From the NCBI GenBank assembly GCA_012735455.1, contig JAAYHG010000186.1, positions 1-6,259 of the forward strand: 6,259 nucleotides of DNA, read 5' to 3'. This DNA is from Bacillota bacterium. Its GTDB lineage: Bacteria > Bacillota > DTU030 > DUMP01. Position numbers and translations under genes: made by a program. The notes below the pieces were generated by a model. The model searched no databases, was not told where the DNA came from, and saw only the letters and a list, made by a program, of their open reading frames with translations. Positions 1 through 5,953 of the stretch are shown here, piece by piece (positions within the stretch are counted from its first letter, which is position 1; every line of letters starts with the position of its first letter).

Positions 1-227
1 ATGGTACCAGGGTGTTGGATAATGAGGGACGCCTGGATATGAAGTTGACGGGTCAGGGGGTTGGCCGGGTTTTCCAGCAGGGGGTTACCTACGAGGCAAA
101 CTGGTCTAAGGCGAACCGTGAATCGTTCACCCGCTGGACACAGAAAAATGGTCTAGAAGTGAAACTGGTTCCGGGACAAACCTGGATTGAGGTAATGCCC
201 AAGGGAGCAGAGGTTTCTTGGGAGTAG
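1..227 (+). CDS. DUF3048 (YerB-type) protein, C-terminal fragment
   Basis: This is the 3' end of a gene entering from the left edge. The open frame begins at base 3 and 74 residues are visible before the TAG at 225-227. The protein end shows a GxGxGxxFxxG stretch, then NWSK, then a run ending in VPGQTWIEVMP. From memory this is the pattern of the C-terminal domain of DUF3048 proteins such as the B. subtilis lipoprotein YerB: a beta-rich end with a W-x-K element and a closing PGxTWI motif. The molecular function of the family is unknown; full-length members are usually exported lipoproteins of about 330-350 residues, but the N-terminus with any signal peptide lies outside the window. A GTG at 12 is internal and should not be taken as the start, because the same frame continues upstream. 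Only 15 bases separate it from cdd, and its stop codon overlaps the cdd ribosome binding site, so the two are probably co-transcribed. Confidence 0.72.
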   Translation, partial: GTRVLDNEGRLDMKLTGQGVGRVFQQGVTYEANWSKANRESFTRWTQKNGLEVKLVPGQTWIEVMPKGAEVSWE

Positions 228-242
228 GGGGAACGTTAGCAG

Positions 243-653
243 ATGGACAAAGTGGAGAACTTGGTGGCTGCTGCTTATAAGGCGCGGGAACGGGCCTATG
301 CGCCCTACTCTGGTTATCAGGTAGGGGCAGCGCTCCTTACCGCCTCCGGGCGAGTGTACAGCGGTTGTAACATTGAGAATGCTGCCTACGGTGCCACAGT
401 CTGTGCGGAAAGGGTTGCCCTCTTTAAGGCGGTCTCTGAGGGCGAGCGCAAATTTACTGCCTTGGCAGTGGCAACTGAAGGTAAAGAGGCAGCATCTCCC
501 TGCGGCACCTGCCGCCAGGTGCTTTGGGAACTGGCTCCTGAACTTGTCCTCTATTTGACCGGACCAGACGGGGTTCAGCGCGTTACGCTTGAGGAACTGC
601 TCCCCCGAGCTTTCGGCCCAACCCACTTAAGGGAGGATTGCGTACATGAGTGA
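243..653 (+). CDS. cdd: Cytidine deaminase (homotetrameric type)
   Basis: This zinc enzyme hydrolytically deaminates cytidine and deoxycytidine to uridine and deoxyuridine in cytosolic pyrimidine salvage. The 136-residue length equals that of the short, tetrameric B. subtilis enzyme rather than the long dimeric E. coli type. Visible motifs are the substrate-binding region around residues 42-46 (CNIEN), the catalytic C-A-E motif (Cys54, Glu56 as proton shuttle) and PCGTCRQ (Cys87 and Cys90). Three cysteines and one catalytic glutamate are exactly what the tetrameric class requires. The N-terminal YAPYSGYQVGAAL segment (residues 19-31) is also typical. The ATG at 243 is preceded by AGGGGGAA (226-233) at 9 bases. 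The last 8 bases overlap the start of era, implying translational coupling. Nothing looks degraded. Confidence 0.97.
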   Translation: MDKVENLVAAAYKARERAYAPYSGYQVGAALLTASGRVYSGCNIENAAYGATVCAERVALFKAVSEGERKFTALAVATEGKEAASPCGTCRQVLWELAPELVLYLTGPDGVQRVTLEELLPRAFGPTHLREDCVHE

Positions 654-1542
654 GGGTTACCGAAGTGGGTTTGTTGCCCTGGTGGGGCGTCCCAACGTAG
701 GCAAGTCCACTCTTCTTAACGCCCTGGTGGGTGAAAAGGTTGCCATTGTGGCTGAAAAACCGCAGACAACGCGCAATCGGATTCACGGCATACTCACTGA
801 TGAAACGAGACAGATCATCTTCATTGATACACCAGGTATCCACAAGCCCAGGACACGGCTGGGAGATTACATGGTGGGGGTTGCCAGGCGTGCCTTGGCT
901 GAGGTGGATGTGGTACTTTACGTCGTAGATGGGAGAGCGCCCCTGGGACCTGGAGACCAGGAAATAGCTGCCTTTCTCAGGAACTGCAAAACCCCAGTTC
1001 TCTTGGCCGTAAACAAGGTGGATGCACTGAACCGGGAGGAAACTGTTGTTGCCTTAGACCGCTACTCTTCCCTGGCGGATTTTGCCGAGGTGGTTCCTAT
1101 CTCTGCCCTTACCGGTGAGAGATTAGACGTACTCTTGGAGATCATTACCAAGTATTTGCCATCAGGACCACAGTTTTATCCGGCAGACATGGTTACTGAC
1201 CAACCGGAACGCTTTGCCGTAGCGGAACTGGTGCGCGAGCAGGTGCTGAAGCTTACACGAGATGAGGTTCCCCACGCTGTGGCTGTGGATGTGGAAGAGA
1301 TGGAGCAGCGTGAGGGTAAGGATCTTGTCTATGTGCGGGCCAACATCTACGTGGAAAAAGAATCACAAAAGCGCATCCTCATCGGCAGGGATGGTGCCAT
1401 GCTGAAAGCCATTGGTCAGGGTGCACGCTCCAGCGTGGAGGCTCTGCTGGGCATGCGAGTTTTCCTCGACCTTTGGGTTAAGGTAAAGAAAGATTGGCGT
1501 GACACCGAGGGAACCCTGCGCGAGCTTGGTTTTGAAAGGTGA
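646..1542 (+). CDS. era: GTPase Era, ribosome assembly factor
   Basis: Era is an essential GTPase that binds the 3' end of 16S rRNA and helps mature the 30S subunit. At 298 residues it has the normal family length. The GTPase domain carries G1 GRPNVGKS (14-21), the switch I segment PQTTRNRI (39-46), G3 DTPG (61-64), G4 NKVD (123-126) and G5 SAL (153-155). The C-terminal half is a type II KH RNA-binding domain with the GRDG loop at 247-250, followed by the LDLWVKVKKDWR strand and helix typical of Era. All nucleotide-binding motifs are intact, so the protein should be active. The ATG at 646 is preceded by GGGAGG (631-636) at 9 bases and overlaps the end of cdd by 8 bases in a different frame. 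Era is normally associated with the inner face of the membrane and with ribosomes. Confidence 0.98.
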   Translation: MSEGYRSGFVALVGRPNVGKSTLLNALVGEKVAIVAEKPQTTRNRIHGILTDETRQIIFIDTPGIHKPRTRLGDYMVGVARRALAEVDVVLYVVDGRAPLGPGDQEIAAFLRNCKTPVLLAVNKVDALNREETVVALDRYSSLADFAEVVPISALTGERLDVLLEIITKYLPSGPQFYPADMVTDQPERFAVAELVREQVLKLTRDEVPHAVAVDVEEMEQREGKDLVYVRANIYVEKESQKRILIGRDGAMLKAIGQGARSSVEALLGMRVFLDLWVKVKKDWRDTEGTLRELGFER

Positions 1543-1568
1543 GGTGTGTGGGGAGAAGGGGTGTAAGG

Positions 1569-1703
1569 GTGCAGCAACAAGAGATAAGGGACGTACTCTG
1601 GGAGTACTTCTGGCAGACGGGCTCTATAGGGTCTTACCTTCTCTACCGCAGCTTGGGTGCAGAAAGGATTGATACGGAACCTGAGGACAACCCCCTGGAT
1701 TAA
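1569..1703 (+). CDS. yqzL: Small YqzL-like protein
   Basis: This short open frame encodes 44 residues from a GTG start. The purine-rich GGGAGAAGGGG (1551-1561) lies 7 bases upstream as a ribosome binding site. The peptide has a conserved-looking core with Trp11, Phe14, Thr17-Gly18 and Y-L-L-Y at 23-26, followed by an acidic, proline-containing tail. This W-xx-F-xx-T-G-x(4)-Y-L-L pattern and the position between era and recO match B. subtilis YqzL (47 residues). The function of the family is unknown to me; there is no signal peptide or membrane span, and the peptide is probably cytosolic. An in-frame GTG at 1548 could add 7 residues but has a weaker binding site. The gap to era is 26 bases and to recO 34 bases, so it is likely part of the same transcript. 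It is short enough to be missed by automatic annotation. Confidence 0.8.
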   Translation: MQQQEIRDVLWEYFWQTGSIGSYLLYRSLGAERIDTEPEDNPLD

Positions 1704-1737
1704 CAACAAGTGTGTTGGAGAGAAAGTAGGAGTTGAG

Positions 1738-2499
1738 ATGCCACTATACAGTTTAGATGCGGTGGTGATCAAGAGTCGTAATCTTGGTGAAGCGGACAAG
1801 TTGATCACACTTTATTCCCGTGAGCGCGGTAAGGTGCGGGCTGTGGCGCGCGGTGCTCGTCGGCCGCGCAACCGCCTCGCGGCGTCCACAGAGATTTTTA
1901 CCCACGGGAACTATCTCCTTTTTGCTAATCAAGGCTTGGACAACATCAGCCAGTGCGAGATTACAGAGTCCTTCCGCGGACTGCGCGAGAGTTTGGAAGG
2001 GGCAGCAGCGGCCACCTATTGTTTGGAGATTGTGGAGCGCATGACCGAGGAAGAGGAACCCGGTGGCGACCTCTTTCCCTTTCTACTTGCCATGCTGCGC
2101 GTTTTGGCCGCTGACGAAGAGGATCTAGAGCTTGCAGTGCGCGTGTTTGAACTGGGTCTACTGGCTCGTTTAGGTTACTTACCAGAGTTTTCTCAGTGTG
2201 TAAACTGTGGCTGCGAAGTTAAGCAAGGAGCCTCCTTTAGCGCTGCCCTGGGCGGAGTCCTTTGTGGTGATTGTCGGACACAAGACAGGGATGCCCCGCC
2301 GGTGGCCCCGGACACCCTGGCCGCAGTGCGGTTCTTGGTGGGTGCGCCTTTAAACCGTCTGCGCAATCTGCGCCTGACTGGCTCCAACAAAGCCGAACTG
2401 CGTCAGATTACCCAATCCTATTTAAGAGCGCAATTGGGGCGCGACCCCAACTCGGCCTTCTTCTTGGCCCTGGTACAGGACGGAACAGGCCCAAAGTAG
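1738..2499 (+). CDS. recO: DNA repair protein RecO
   Basis: RecO is a recombination mediator of the RecF(O)R pathway: it binds single-stranded DNA and SSB, anneals strands, and with RecR helps load RecA. From the ATG at 1738 the product is 253 residues, the usual family length. The N-terminal OB-fold begins Y-x-L-D-A-V-V-I-K and includes LGEADKLITLYSRERGK (residues 16-32) and an Arg-rich ARGARRPRNR segment (37-46), likely DNA-contacting. The helical C-terminal domain contains a four-cysteine zinc-binding motif, Cys154-x2-Cys157 and Cys176-x2-Cys179, with an extra Cys159. I chose this start because AGGAG (1728-1732) lies 5 bases upstream and because homologues begin with a short Met-x-x-Tyr segment. 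A longer in-frame reading from 1657 overlaps the yqzL-like gene and is unlikely. No terminator is seen after its stop; the glyQS promoter begins 15 bases downstream. Confidence 0.95.
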   Translation: MPLYSLDAVVIKSRNLGEADKLITLYSRERGKVRAVARGARRPRNRLAASTEIFTHGNYLLFANQGLDNISQCEITESFRGLRESLEGAAAATYCLEIVERMTEEEEPGGDLFPFLLAMLRVLAADEEDLELAVRVFELGLLARLGYLPEFSQCVNCGCEVKQGASFSAALGGVLCGDCRTQDRDAPPVAPDTLAAVRFLVGAPLNRLRNLRLTGSNKAELRQITQSYLRAQLGRDPNSAFFLALVQDGTGPK

Positions 2500-2514
2500 G
2501 TTCTCGGCTTTTAG

Positions 2515-2543
2515 TTGACAGTGGGAACAACATTTGCTAAAGT
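2515..2543 (+). promoter_or_regulatory. Sigma-A type promoter for the glyQS T-box operon
   Basis: A perfect TTGACA -35 box (2515-2520) is followed after exactly 17 bases by TAAAGT (2538-2543; four of six matches to TATAAT). TGC directly upstream of the -10 box forms an extended -10 element. The expected transcription start is around A2550-A2552, just 5' of the T-box leader, and the promoter lies immediately beyond the recO stop. Position and sequence both fit a dedicated promoter for the leader and glyQS. No experiment is available here, so the start site is inferred. Confidence 0.8.
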
Positions 2544-2718
2544 AGGTTTAAACTAGCATTGCAGCTCAGGCGCTTGTACCGGTGCGATGAAGGGAAAGAG
2601 TAACCGGTTGCGGCCTTAAAGAGAGCGGGGAAGGGGGAAACCTGCAGGCCAGCCGGTGAACGGGGGTCCCGGAGCCTCAGGCCGAGAATTAAGGAGGGTC
2701 GGCGTAAGCTGGCCAAAC

Positions 2719-2749
2719 AGGGTGGAACCGCGGGAGAAGTCTCGTCCCT
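2719..2749 (+). promoter_or_regulatory. T-box antiterminator element
   Basis: The near-invariant T-box AGGGTGGAACCGCG (2719-2732) folds as the classic antiterminator. AGGG (2719-2722) pairs with CCCT (2746-2749), leaving the 7-base bulge UGGAACC (2723-2729). GCGGGA (2730-2735) then pairs with TCTCGT (2740-2745), with two G-U pairs and a GAAG tetraloop. The bulge UGGA accepts the tRNA-Gly UCCA end. The 3' strand, 2740-2749, is the same sequence used as the 5' arm of the terminator, so the two folds exclude each other. Confidence 0.93.
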
Positions 2750-2771
2750 GAGTAAGGGGATGAGACTTTTT
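2737..2771 (+). terminator. Intrinsic terminator of the T-box leader
   Basis: A 12-13 bp stem is formed by 2737/2738-2749 and 2756-2767/2768, with one internal G-U pair (G2744-U2761) and a loop of about 6 bases (2750-2755). It is followed by a run of five T (2767-2771), partly in the stem. It overlaps the 3' strand of the antiterminator and is the default fold when glycyl-tRNA is charged. glyQ starts 115 bases further on. Confidence 0.93.
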
Positions 2772-2886
2772 ACTCGTTCGCGGTGAACGATCCCAGAGCG
2801 AGCGGCTGCATCCTGTGAGCCTAAGTCAAAGAAAACCCCACGAAGCCATGATGTATCGGGAACTATACGAAAAAGGAGGGCAAGAC
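2772..2886 (+). other. glyQ 5' untranslated region after the terminator
   Basis: This 115-base stretch has no gene of its own. It contains a small hairpin, TCGTTC (2774-2779) with GAACGA (2785-2790) and a 5-base loop. An alternative 7-bp pairing is CTCGTTC (2773-2779) with GAGCGAG (2796-2802), and the two are mutually exclusive. The glyQ ribosome binding site AGGAGGG lies at 2874-2880. The glyQ frame stays open back to 2815, with ATG codons at 2848 and 2851, but no binding site precedes them. Confidence 0.6.
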
Positions 2887-3771
2887 GTGAACTTCCAGGA
2901 GATCATCTTAAAGCTACAGGAGTTTTGGGCGGGACAAAACTGCATCTTGACACAACCGTACGATGTGGAGAAGGGCGCCGGTACCATGAACCCTGCTACC
3001 TTCTTGCGTACCCTGGGACCGGAGCCGTGGAATGTGGCCTACGTGGAGCCGTCCCGTCGCCCCACCGATGGGCGTTACGGCGAAAACCCCAACCGTTTGT
3101 ACCAGCATCACCAGTTCCAGGTTATCATGAAACCCTCGCCGGACAACATCCAGGACCTCTACTTGGATAGTCTCAAGGCCTTGGGCATAGACCCCCTTGA
3201 ACACGATATCCGTTTTGTGGAGGACAACTGGGAGTCACCGACCTTGGGTGCATGGGGACTTGGCTGGGAGGTTTGGCTAGACGGGATGGAGATAACCCAG
3301 TTTACCTATTTTCAGCAGATAGGAGGTCTTGAGGCGCGGCCTGTTTCAGCGGAGATCACCTATGGTCTGGAGCGCATATCTATGTTCATCCAGAAGAAGG
3401 ATAATGTTTACGCAATCGAATGGGTGCCGGGTATCACCTATGGTGATGTATTTCACCAGTTTGAAGTGGAGCACTCCCACTACAACTTTGAAGACTCAGA
3501 TCCGGAGATGCTCTTCACTCTTTTTGAGCTGTACGAGAAAGAGGCGCGGCGGCTGCTGGAAAAAGACCTGGTGTTCCCAGCCTACGATTTCATCCTAAAG
3601 TGTTCTCACACCTTTAACCTGCTGGATGCTAGGGGAGCGATCAGCGTTACCGAGCGCACCAGTTTTATCGGCCGAGTGCGTACCCTTGCCCGGGAGTGTG
3701 CCCTGGCATACGTGGCTCAACGGGAGAGGCTTGGCTTTCCGCTACTCAAACGAGAGGAGGCTGTGCGATGA
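2887..3771 (+). CDS. glyQ: Glycyl-tRNA synthetase alpha subunit
   Basis: GlyQ is the catalytic class II subunit of the bacterial alpha2beta2 glycyl-tRNA synthetase, which forms glycyl-adenylate and charges tRNA-Gly in the cytosol. The protein of 294 residues from the GTG at 2887 matches the family length (about 295). It begins [14 protein letters not shown], as homologues do. Visible conserved blocks are [17 protein letters not shown] (25-41), [20 protein letters not shown] (44-63; class II motif 2 region), [15 protein letters not shown] (66-80), the acidic EDNWESP (112-118), [19 protein letters not shown] (126-144), EITYGLERI (156-164) and AISVTERT (251-258). AGGAGGG (2874-2880) lies 6 bases before the GTG and decides the start; the upstream in-frame ATGs at 2848 and 2851 lack a binding site. 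Expression is controlled by the T-box leader. Its stop overlaps the glyS start as ATGA, so the subunits are translationally coupled. Confidence 0.98.
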   Translation: MNFQEIILKLQEFWAGQNCILTQPYDVEKGAGTMNPATFLRTLGPEPWNVAYVEPSRRPTDGRYGENPNRLYQHHQFQVIMKPSPDNIQDLYLDSLKALGIDPLEHDIRFVEDNWESPTLGAWGLGWEVWLDGMEITQFTYFQQIGGLEARPVSAEITYGLERISMFIQKKDNVYAIEWVPGITYGDVFHQFEVEHSHYNFEDSDPEMLFTLFELYEKEARRLLEKDLVFPAYDFILKCSHTFNLLDARGAISVTERTSFIGRVRTLARECALAYVAQRERLGFPLLKREEAVR

Positions 3772-5852
3772 CAAGGGATTTTGTCTTGGAGATCGGTTGC
3801 GAAGAGATACCGGCGCGTCTTATGCCGCACACCTTAGATGCACTGCGCAGTGCTGCTGAGGAGCGGTTGGCCATTGCACGCCTTACCTACGGAGAGATCC
3901 ACACCTATGGTACACCCAGGCGGCTGGTTCTACTCGTGCGCGGTCTGCAGGAGGAAACGCAGCCCCGCCAGTACGAGGTGAAAGGCCCACCGGCCCGGGC
4001 CGCTTTTACGCCTGAAGGAAAGCCCACTCGGGCTGCCGAGGGCTTTGCCAGAAGCCAAGGGGTGGAGCTTGCAGACCTTACGGTGCGGCAGGTGGAAGGC
4101 GGTGAGTATGTTTTTGTCACCAAACGAGAGGAAAGCCAGAGTACCCAGACGGTTCTTGCGGTTCTATTGCCGGAGATCATAACTTCCCTCTCCTTCCCGC
4201 GCCCCATGCGTTGGGGGAGTAGAGACCTGCGCTTTGCTCGGCCCATTCGCTGGCTCTTGGCCCTCTTCGGTTCCAGTGTGGTGGAATTTAGCTTGGATGA
4301 CATAGTAAGTGGGCGCACCACCTACGGTCACCGTTTCCGCGCTCCAGGTCCCTTTGTAGTAGCAGATCCGGATCAGTACTTTTCCCAGTTGGAGCAGGCC
4401 TACGTTGTGCTGGATCCGGAAGAGCGGCGGCAGATCATTCGCGCCCAGGGGGAGGCCTTGGCCAAAGAAATAGGTGGCCGCGTGCTCTGGCCAGAGGATT
4501 TGCTCACAGAGGTTATCTACTTGGTGGAGTATCCCACGGCCCTATTGGGGGCTTTCTCCAGCGACTACCTTGCCCTACCTTCAGAGGTAGTGGTAACCCC
4601 TATGAAGGACCACCAGCGCTACTTCCCAATAGTGGATCACGAAGGAGAGCTTTTCCCTTACTTCATCGCGGTTAAAAATGGCACTGCGGAACATCTGGAC
4701 ATAGTGCGCGAAGGGAATGAAAAAGTCCTACGTGCTCGTCTAGCCGATGCCCGTTTCTTCTTTGAAGAAGATAAAAAAATTCCCCTGGCAGACCGAGTCG
4801 AGCGCTTAAAGCATATTGTCTTCCAAGAAGACCTGGGTACTTTATACGACAAGACCCAGCGTTTAGAGAGACTGGCAGAACATCTGGCGGCCGTAGCAGG
4901 TCTAGAAGGGGCGGCAGCGGATTTCGTGGTGCGGGCGGCGCACCTAGCCAAGGCGGATTTGACCACTAACATGGTGTATGAGTTTACCGAGCTTCAGGGT
5001 ACCATGGGGCGTGAGTATGCCATTCTCTCAGGAGAACATGCCAGTGTGGCACACGCCATTGGCGAACAGTACTTGCCCCGTTTTGCCGGAGATGAGCTCC
5101 CTGTCACCTTGACAGGCTCTCTCTTGGCCCTGGCGGATAAACTGGACACCATTGTAGGGTGCTTTGGTGCTGGTCTCATACCAACTGGTTCCCAGGATCC
5201 TTATGCCCTGCGGCGTTTGGCCAGTGGTAGTGTGAGCATTATCTTGGAGGCAGAACTGGATCTCGCCCTGGGAGATTTGATAGAGCGGGCGGTGGGACTG
5301 TATTCAGAACAAGGCCTGCTGCCACGGCCGGCAGAAGAGGTCAGTGCTGAGGTGAGAGACTTTTTCTCCCAGCGCCTGCGCGCGGCATTAGAGGATCGCG
5401 GTCTGCGTTATGATGTAGTGGAGGCTGTGCTGGCAGTGTTGCCGGACCAGCCCACGCAGGCCTATCGTCGGGCGGACAGTATTGCTAAGGTAAGACGTGA
5501 AGACTTCTTTACTCAGGTGCTCACCGCTTTTACCCGAGTGAACAATCTTGCCCGTCATGCTGGTGTAGAACCTATAGACCCCAACCTTTTTGTTGACCAG
5601 GCAGAGAAGGACCTTTTTGCCCGCTACACTGCCGTAAAAAAAGAACTCTTGGACCTGTTAACGTCCGAAGACTACCGTCAAGCTCTAGAGCTCTTTGCAT
5701 CCTTGGTTGACCCTGTGAATCGTTTCTTCGACGCCGTGCTGGTTATGGCTCCTGAGAAAGACGTGCGGGCAAATCGTTTAGCCCTGGTGAGAGAGTTGCG
5801 CGATCTGGGGTTAAGAGTGGCAGATTTTAGCCGTTTGGTGGAAGAGAATTAG
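3768..5852 (+). CDS. glyS: Glycyl-tRNA synthetase beta subunit
   Basis: GlyS is the large partner of GlyQ; it binds tRNA-Gly and is needed for aminoacylation. The product is 694 residues, close to the usual 680-700. Conserved segments in order are [11 protein letters not shown] (7-17), FPRPMRWG (143-150), ARPIRW (157-162), YGHRFRAPG (186-194), [11 protein letters not shown] (277-287), NGT (304-306), [16 protein letters not shown] (321-336), an HD-like helical region [21 protein letters not shown] (391-411), and DPYALRR (477-483). The C-terminal region with RVNNLAR (590-596) and FFDAVLVM (653-660) corresponds to the DALR-type anticodon-binding domain. The ATG at 3768 overlaps the glyQ stop by 4 bases and is preceded by GAGAGGAGG (3752-3760) at 7 bases. 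An open extension back to 3696 lies inside glyQ and is not used. Nothing is missing or frameshifted. No clear terminator follows, so transcription may continue into the CcpN-like gene. Confidence 0.98.
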   Translation: MTRDFVLEIGCEEIPARLMPHTLDALRSAAEERLAIARLTYGEIHTYGTPRRLVLLVRGLQEETQPRQYEVKGPPARAAFTPEGKPTRAAEGFARSQGVELADLTVRQVEGGEYVFVTKREESQSTQTVLAVLLPEIITSLSFPRPMRWGSRDLRFARPIRWLLALFGSSVVEFSLDDIVSGRTTYGHRFRAPGPFVVADPDQYFSQLEQAYVVLDPEERRQIIRAQGEALAKEIGGRVLWPEDLLTEVIYLVEYPTALLGAFSSDYLALPSEVVVTPMKDHQRYFPIVDHEGELFPYFIAVKNGTAEHLDIVREGNEKVLRARLADARFFFEEDKKIPLADRVERLKHIVFQEDLGTLYDKTQRLERLAEHLAAVAGLEGAAADFVVRAAHLAKADLTTNMVYEFTELQGTMGREYAILSGEHASVAHAIGEQYLPRFAGDELPVTLTGSLLALADKLDTIVGCFGAGLIPTGSQDPYALRRLASGSVSIILEAELDLALGDLIERAVGLYSEQGLLPRPAEEVSAEVRDFFSQRLRAALEDRGLRYDVVEAVLAVLPDQPTQAYRRADSIAKVRREDFFTQVLTAFTRVNNLARHAGVEPIDPNLFVDQAEKDLFARYTAVKKELLDLLTSEDYRQALELFASLVDPVNRFFDAVLVMAPEKDVRANRLALVRELRDLGLRVADFSRLVEEN

Positions 5853-5908
5853 GGCTCGAGCAGCACGGTGGGCCTTGCAAGCAGGAGTTTTTGCCAGTAG
5901 GAAGAAGT

Positions 5909-5947
5909 ATGCACAGTGTGAATGTCCCGGCTGCCGAAAGAGGGTGA
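5909..5947 (+). CDS. Possible 12-codon upstream ORF before the CcpN-like gene
   Basis: The ATG at 5909 is preceded by AGGAAG (5899-5904) at 4 bases and reads MHSVNVPAAERG before a TGA at 5945-5947. It is in the same frame as the CcpN-like gene, separated from it only by that stop. The TGA lies within the Shine-Dalgarno of the downstream gene, an arrangement that could couple the two translations. The peptide resembles nothing I recognise, and an ORF this short can occur by chance. Confidence 0.22.
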   Translation: MHSVNVPAAERG

Positions 5948-5948
5948 T
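5938..5948 (+). promoter_or_regulatory. Extended Shine-Dalgarno of the CcpN-like gene
   Basis: AAAGAGGGTGAT matches the full anti-Shine-Dalgarno complement AAGGAGGTGAT at 9 of 11 positions, including an exact GGTGAT. From its GG at 5943-5944 to the ATT at 5954 there are 9 bases, normal spacing. The ATG at 5947 overlaps this site and is out of frame, so it cannot be the start served by it. This site is the main reason for placing the start at 5954. Confidence 0.55.
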
Positions 5949-5953
5949 GGTCT

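Larger units (their letters stand above)
2550..2771 (+). promoter_or_regulatory. Glycine T-box leader (riboswitch) of glyQS
   Basis: The leader binds tRNA-Gly and lets transcription continue only when the tRNA is uncharged. Stem I is visible. GATGA (2586-2590) opposite GGA (2671-2673) makes a likely K-turn, and GGGA (2592-2595) pairs with TCCC (2667-2670). The specifier loop has AGTA (2599-2602) on one side and GAACGGGGG (2658-2666) on the other. Above it are helices ACCGGTT/AGCCGGT (2603-2609/2651-2657) and GGCCT/AGGCC (2612-2616/2646-2650), then the AGAGAG distal motif (2620-2625). GCCGA/TCGGC (2681-2685/2699-2703) fits stem III. As in known glyQS T-boxes, there seems to be no room for stem II. 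The specifier is a glycine codon: GGG at 2662-2664 by alignment after GAAC, though GGT at 2665-2667 cannot be excluded. The antiterminator bulge UGGA (2723-2726) complements the UCCA end of tRNA-Gly, independent support for glycine. The base of stem I (about 2560-2585) is not resolved. Confidence 0.95.

Noticed and set aside
153..626. 157-codon open frame on the minus strand opposite cdd
   Set aside because: It is antisense to an intact, conserved cytidine deaminase, and its translation shows no recognisable family pattern.
1657..1737. 27-codon N-terminal extension of recO
   Set aside because: It overlaps the yqzL-like gene, has no ribosome binding site and exceeds the family length; ATG 1738 has AGGAG at 5 bases and gives the usual RecO N-terminus.
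2815..2886. N-terminal extension of glyQ from 2815 or from the ATGs at 2848/2851
   Set aside because: There is no ribosome binding site upstream of these codons, while GTG 2887 has AGGAGGG 6 bases upstream and gives the standard family N-terminus and length.
3696..3767. N-terminal extension of glyS inside glyQ
   Set aside because: It lies wholly within the conserved end of glyQ in another frame; ATG 3768 has a strong binding site and the usual ATGA overlap.
3905..4321. 138-codon open frame on the minus strand opposite glyS
   Set aside because: It has a low-complexity Arg/Ser-rich composition typical of the reverse strand of a GC-rich gene and lies inside conserved glyS.
5875..5903. Possible promoter TTGCAA - 17 bases - TAGGAA before the CcpN-like gene
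   Set aside because: The -10 box matches at only three of six positions and the -35 at four of six, which is no better than chance in this region.
5853..5908. Terminator after glyS
   Set aside because: The only inverted repeat near the T-run at 5888-5892 is about 3 bp with bulges; no stable stem precedes the T-run.
5945..5947. In-frame TGA as a selenocysteine or recoded tryptophan codon joining the 12-codon ORF to the CcpN-like protein
   Set aside because: No known CcpN-type protein carries selenocysteine, I see no clear SECIS-type hairpin immediately downstream, and TGA is used as a true stop for cdd, era and glyQ here. A start after the TGA explains the homology better.
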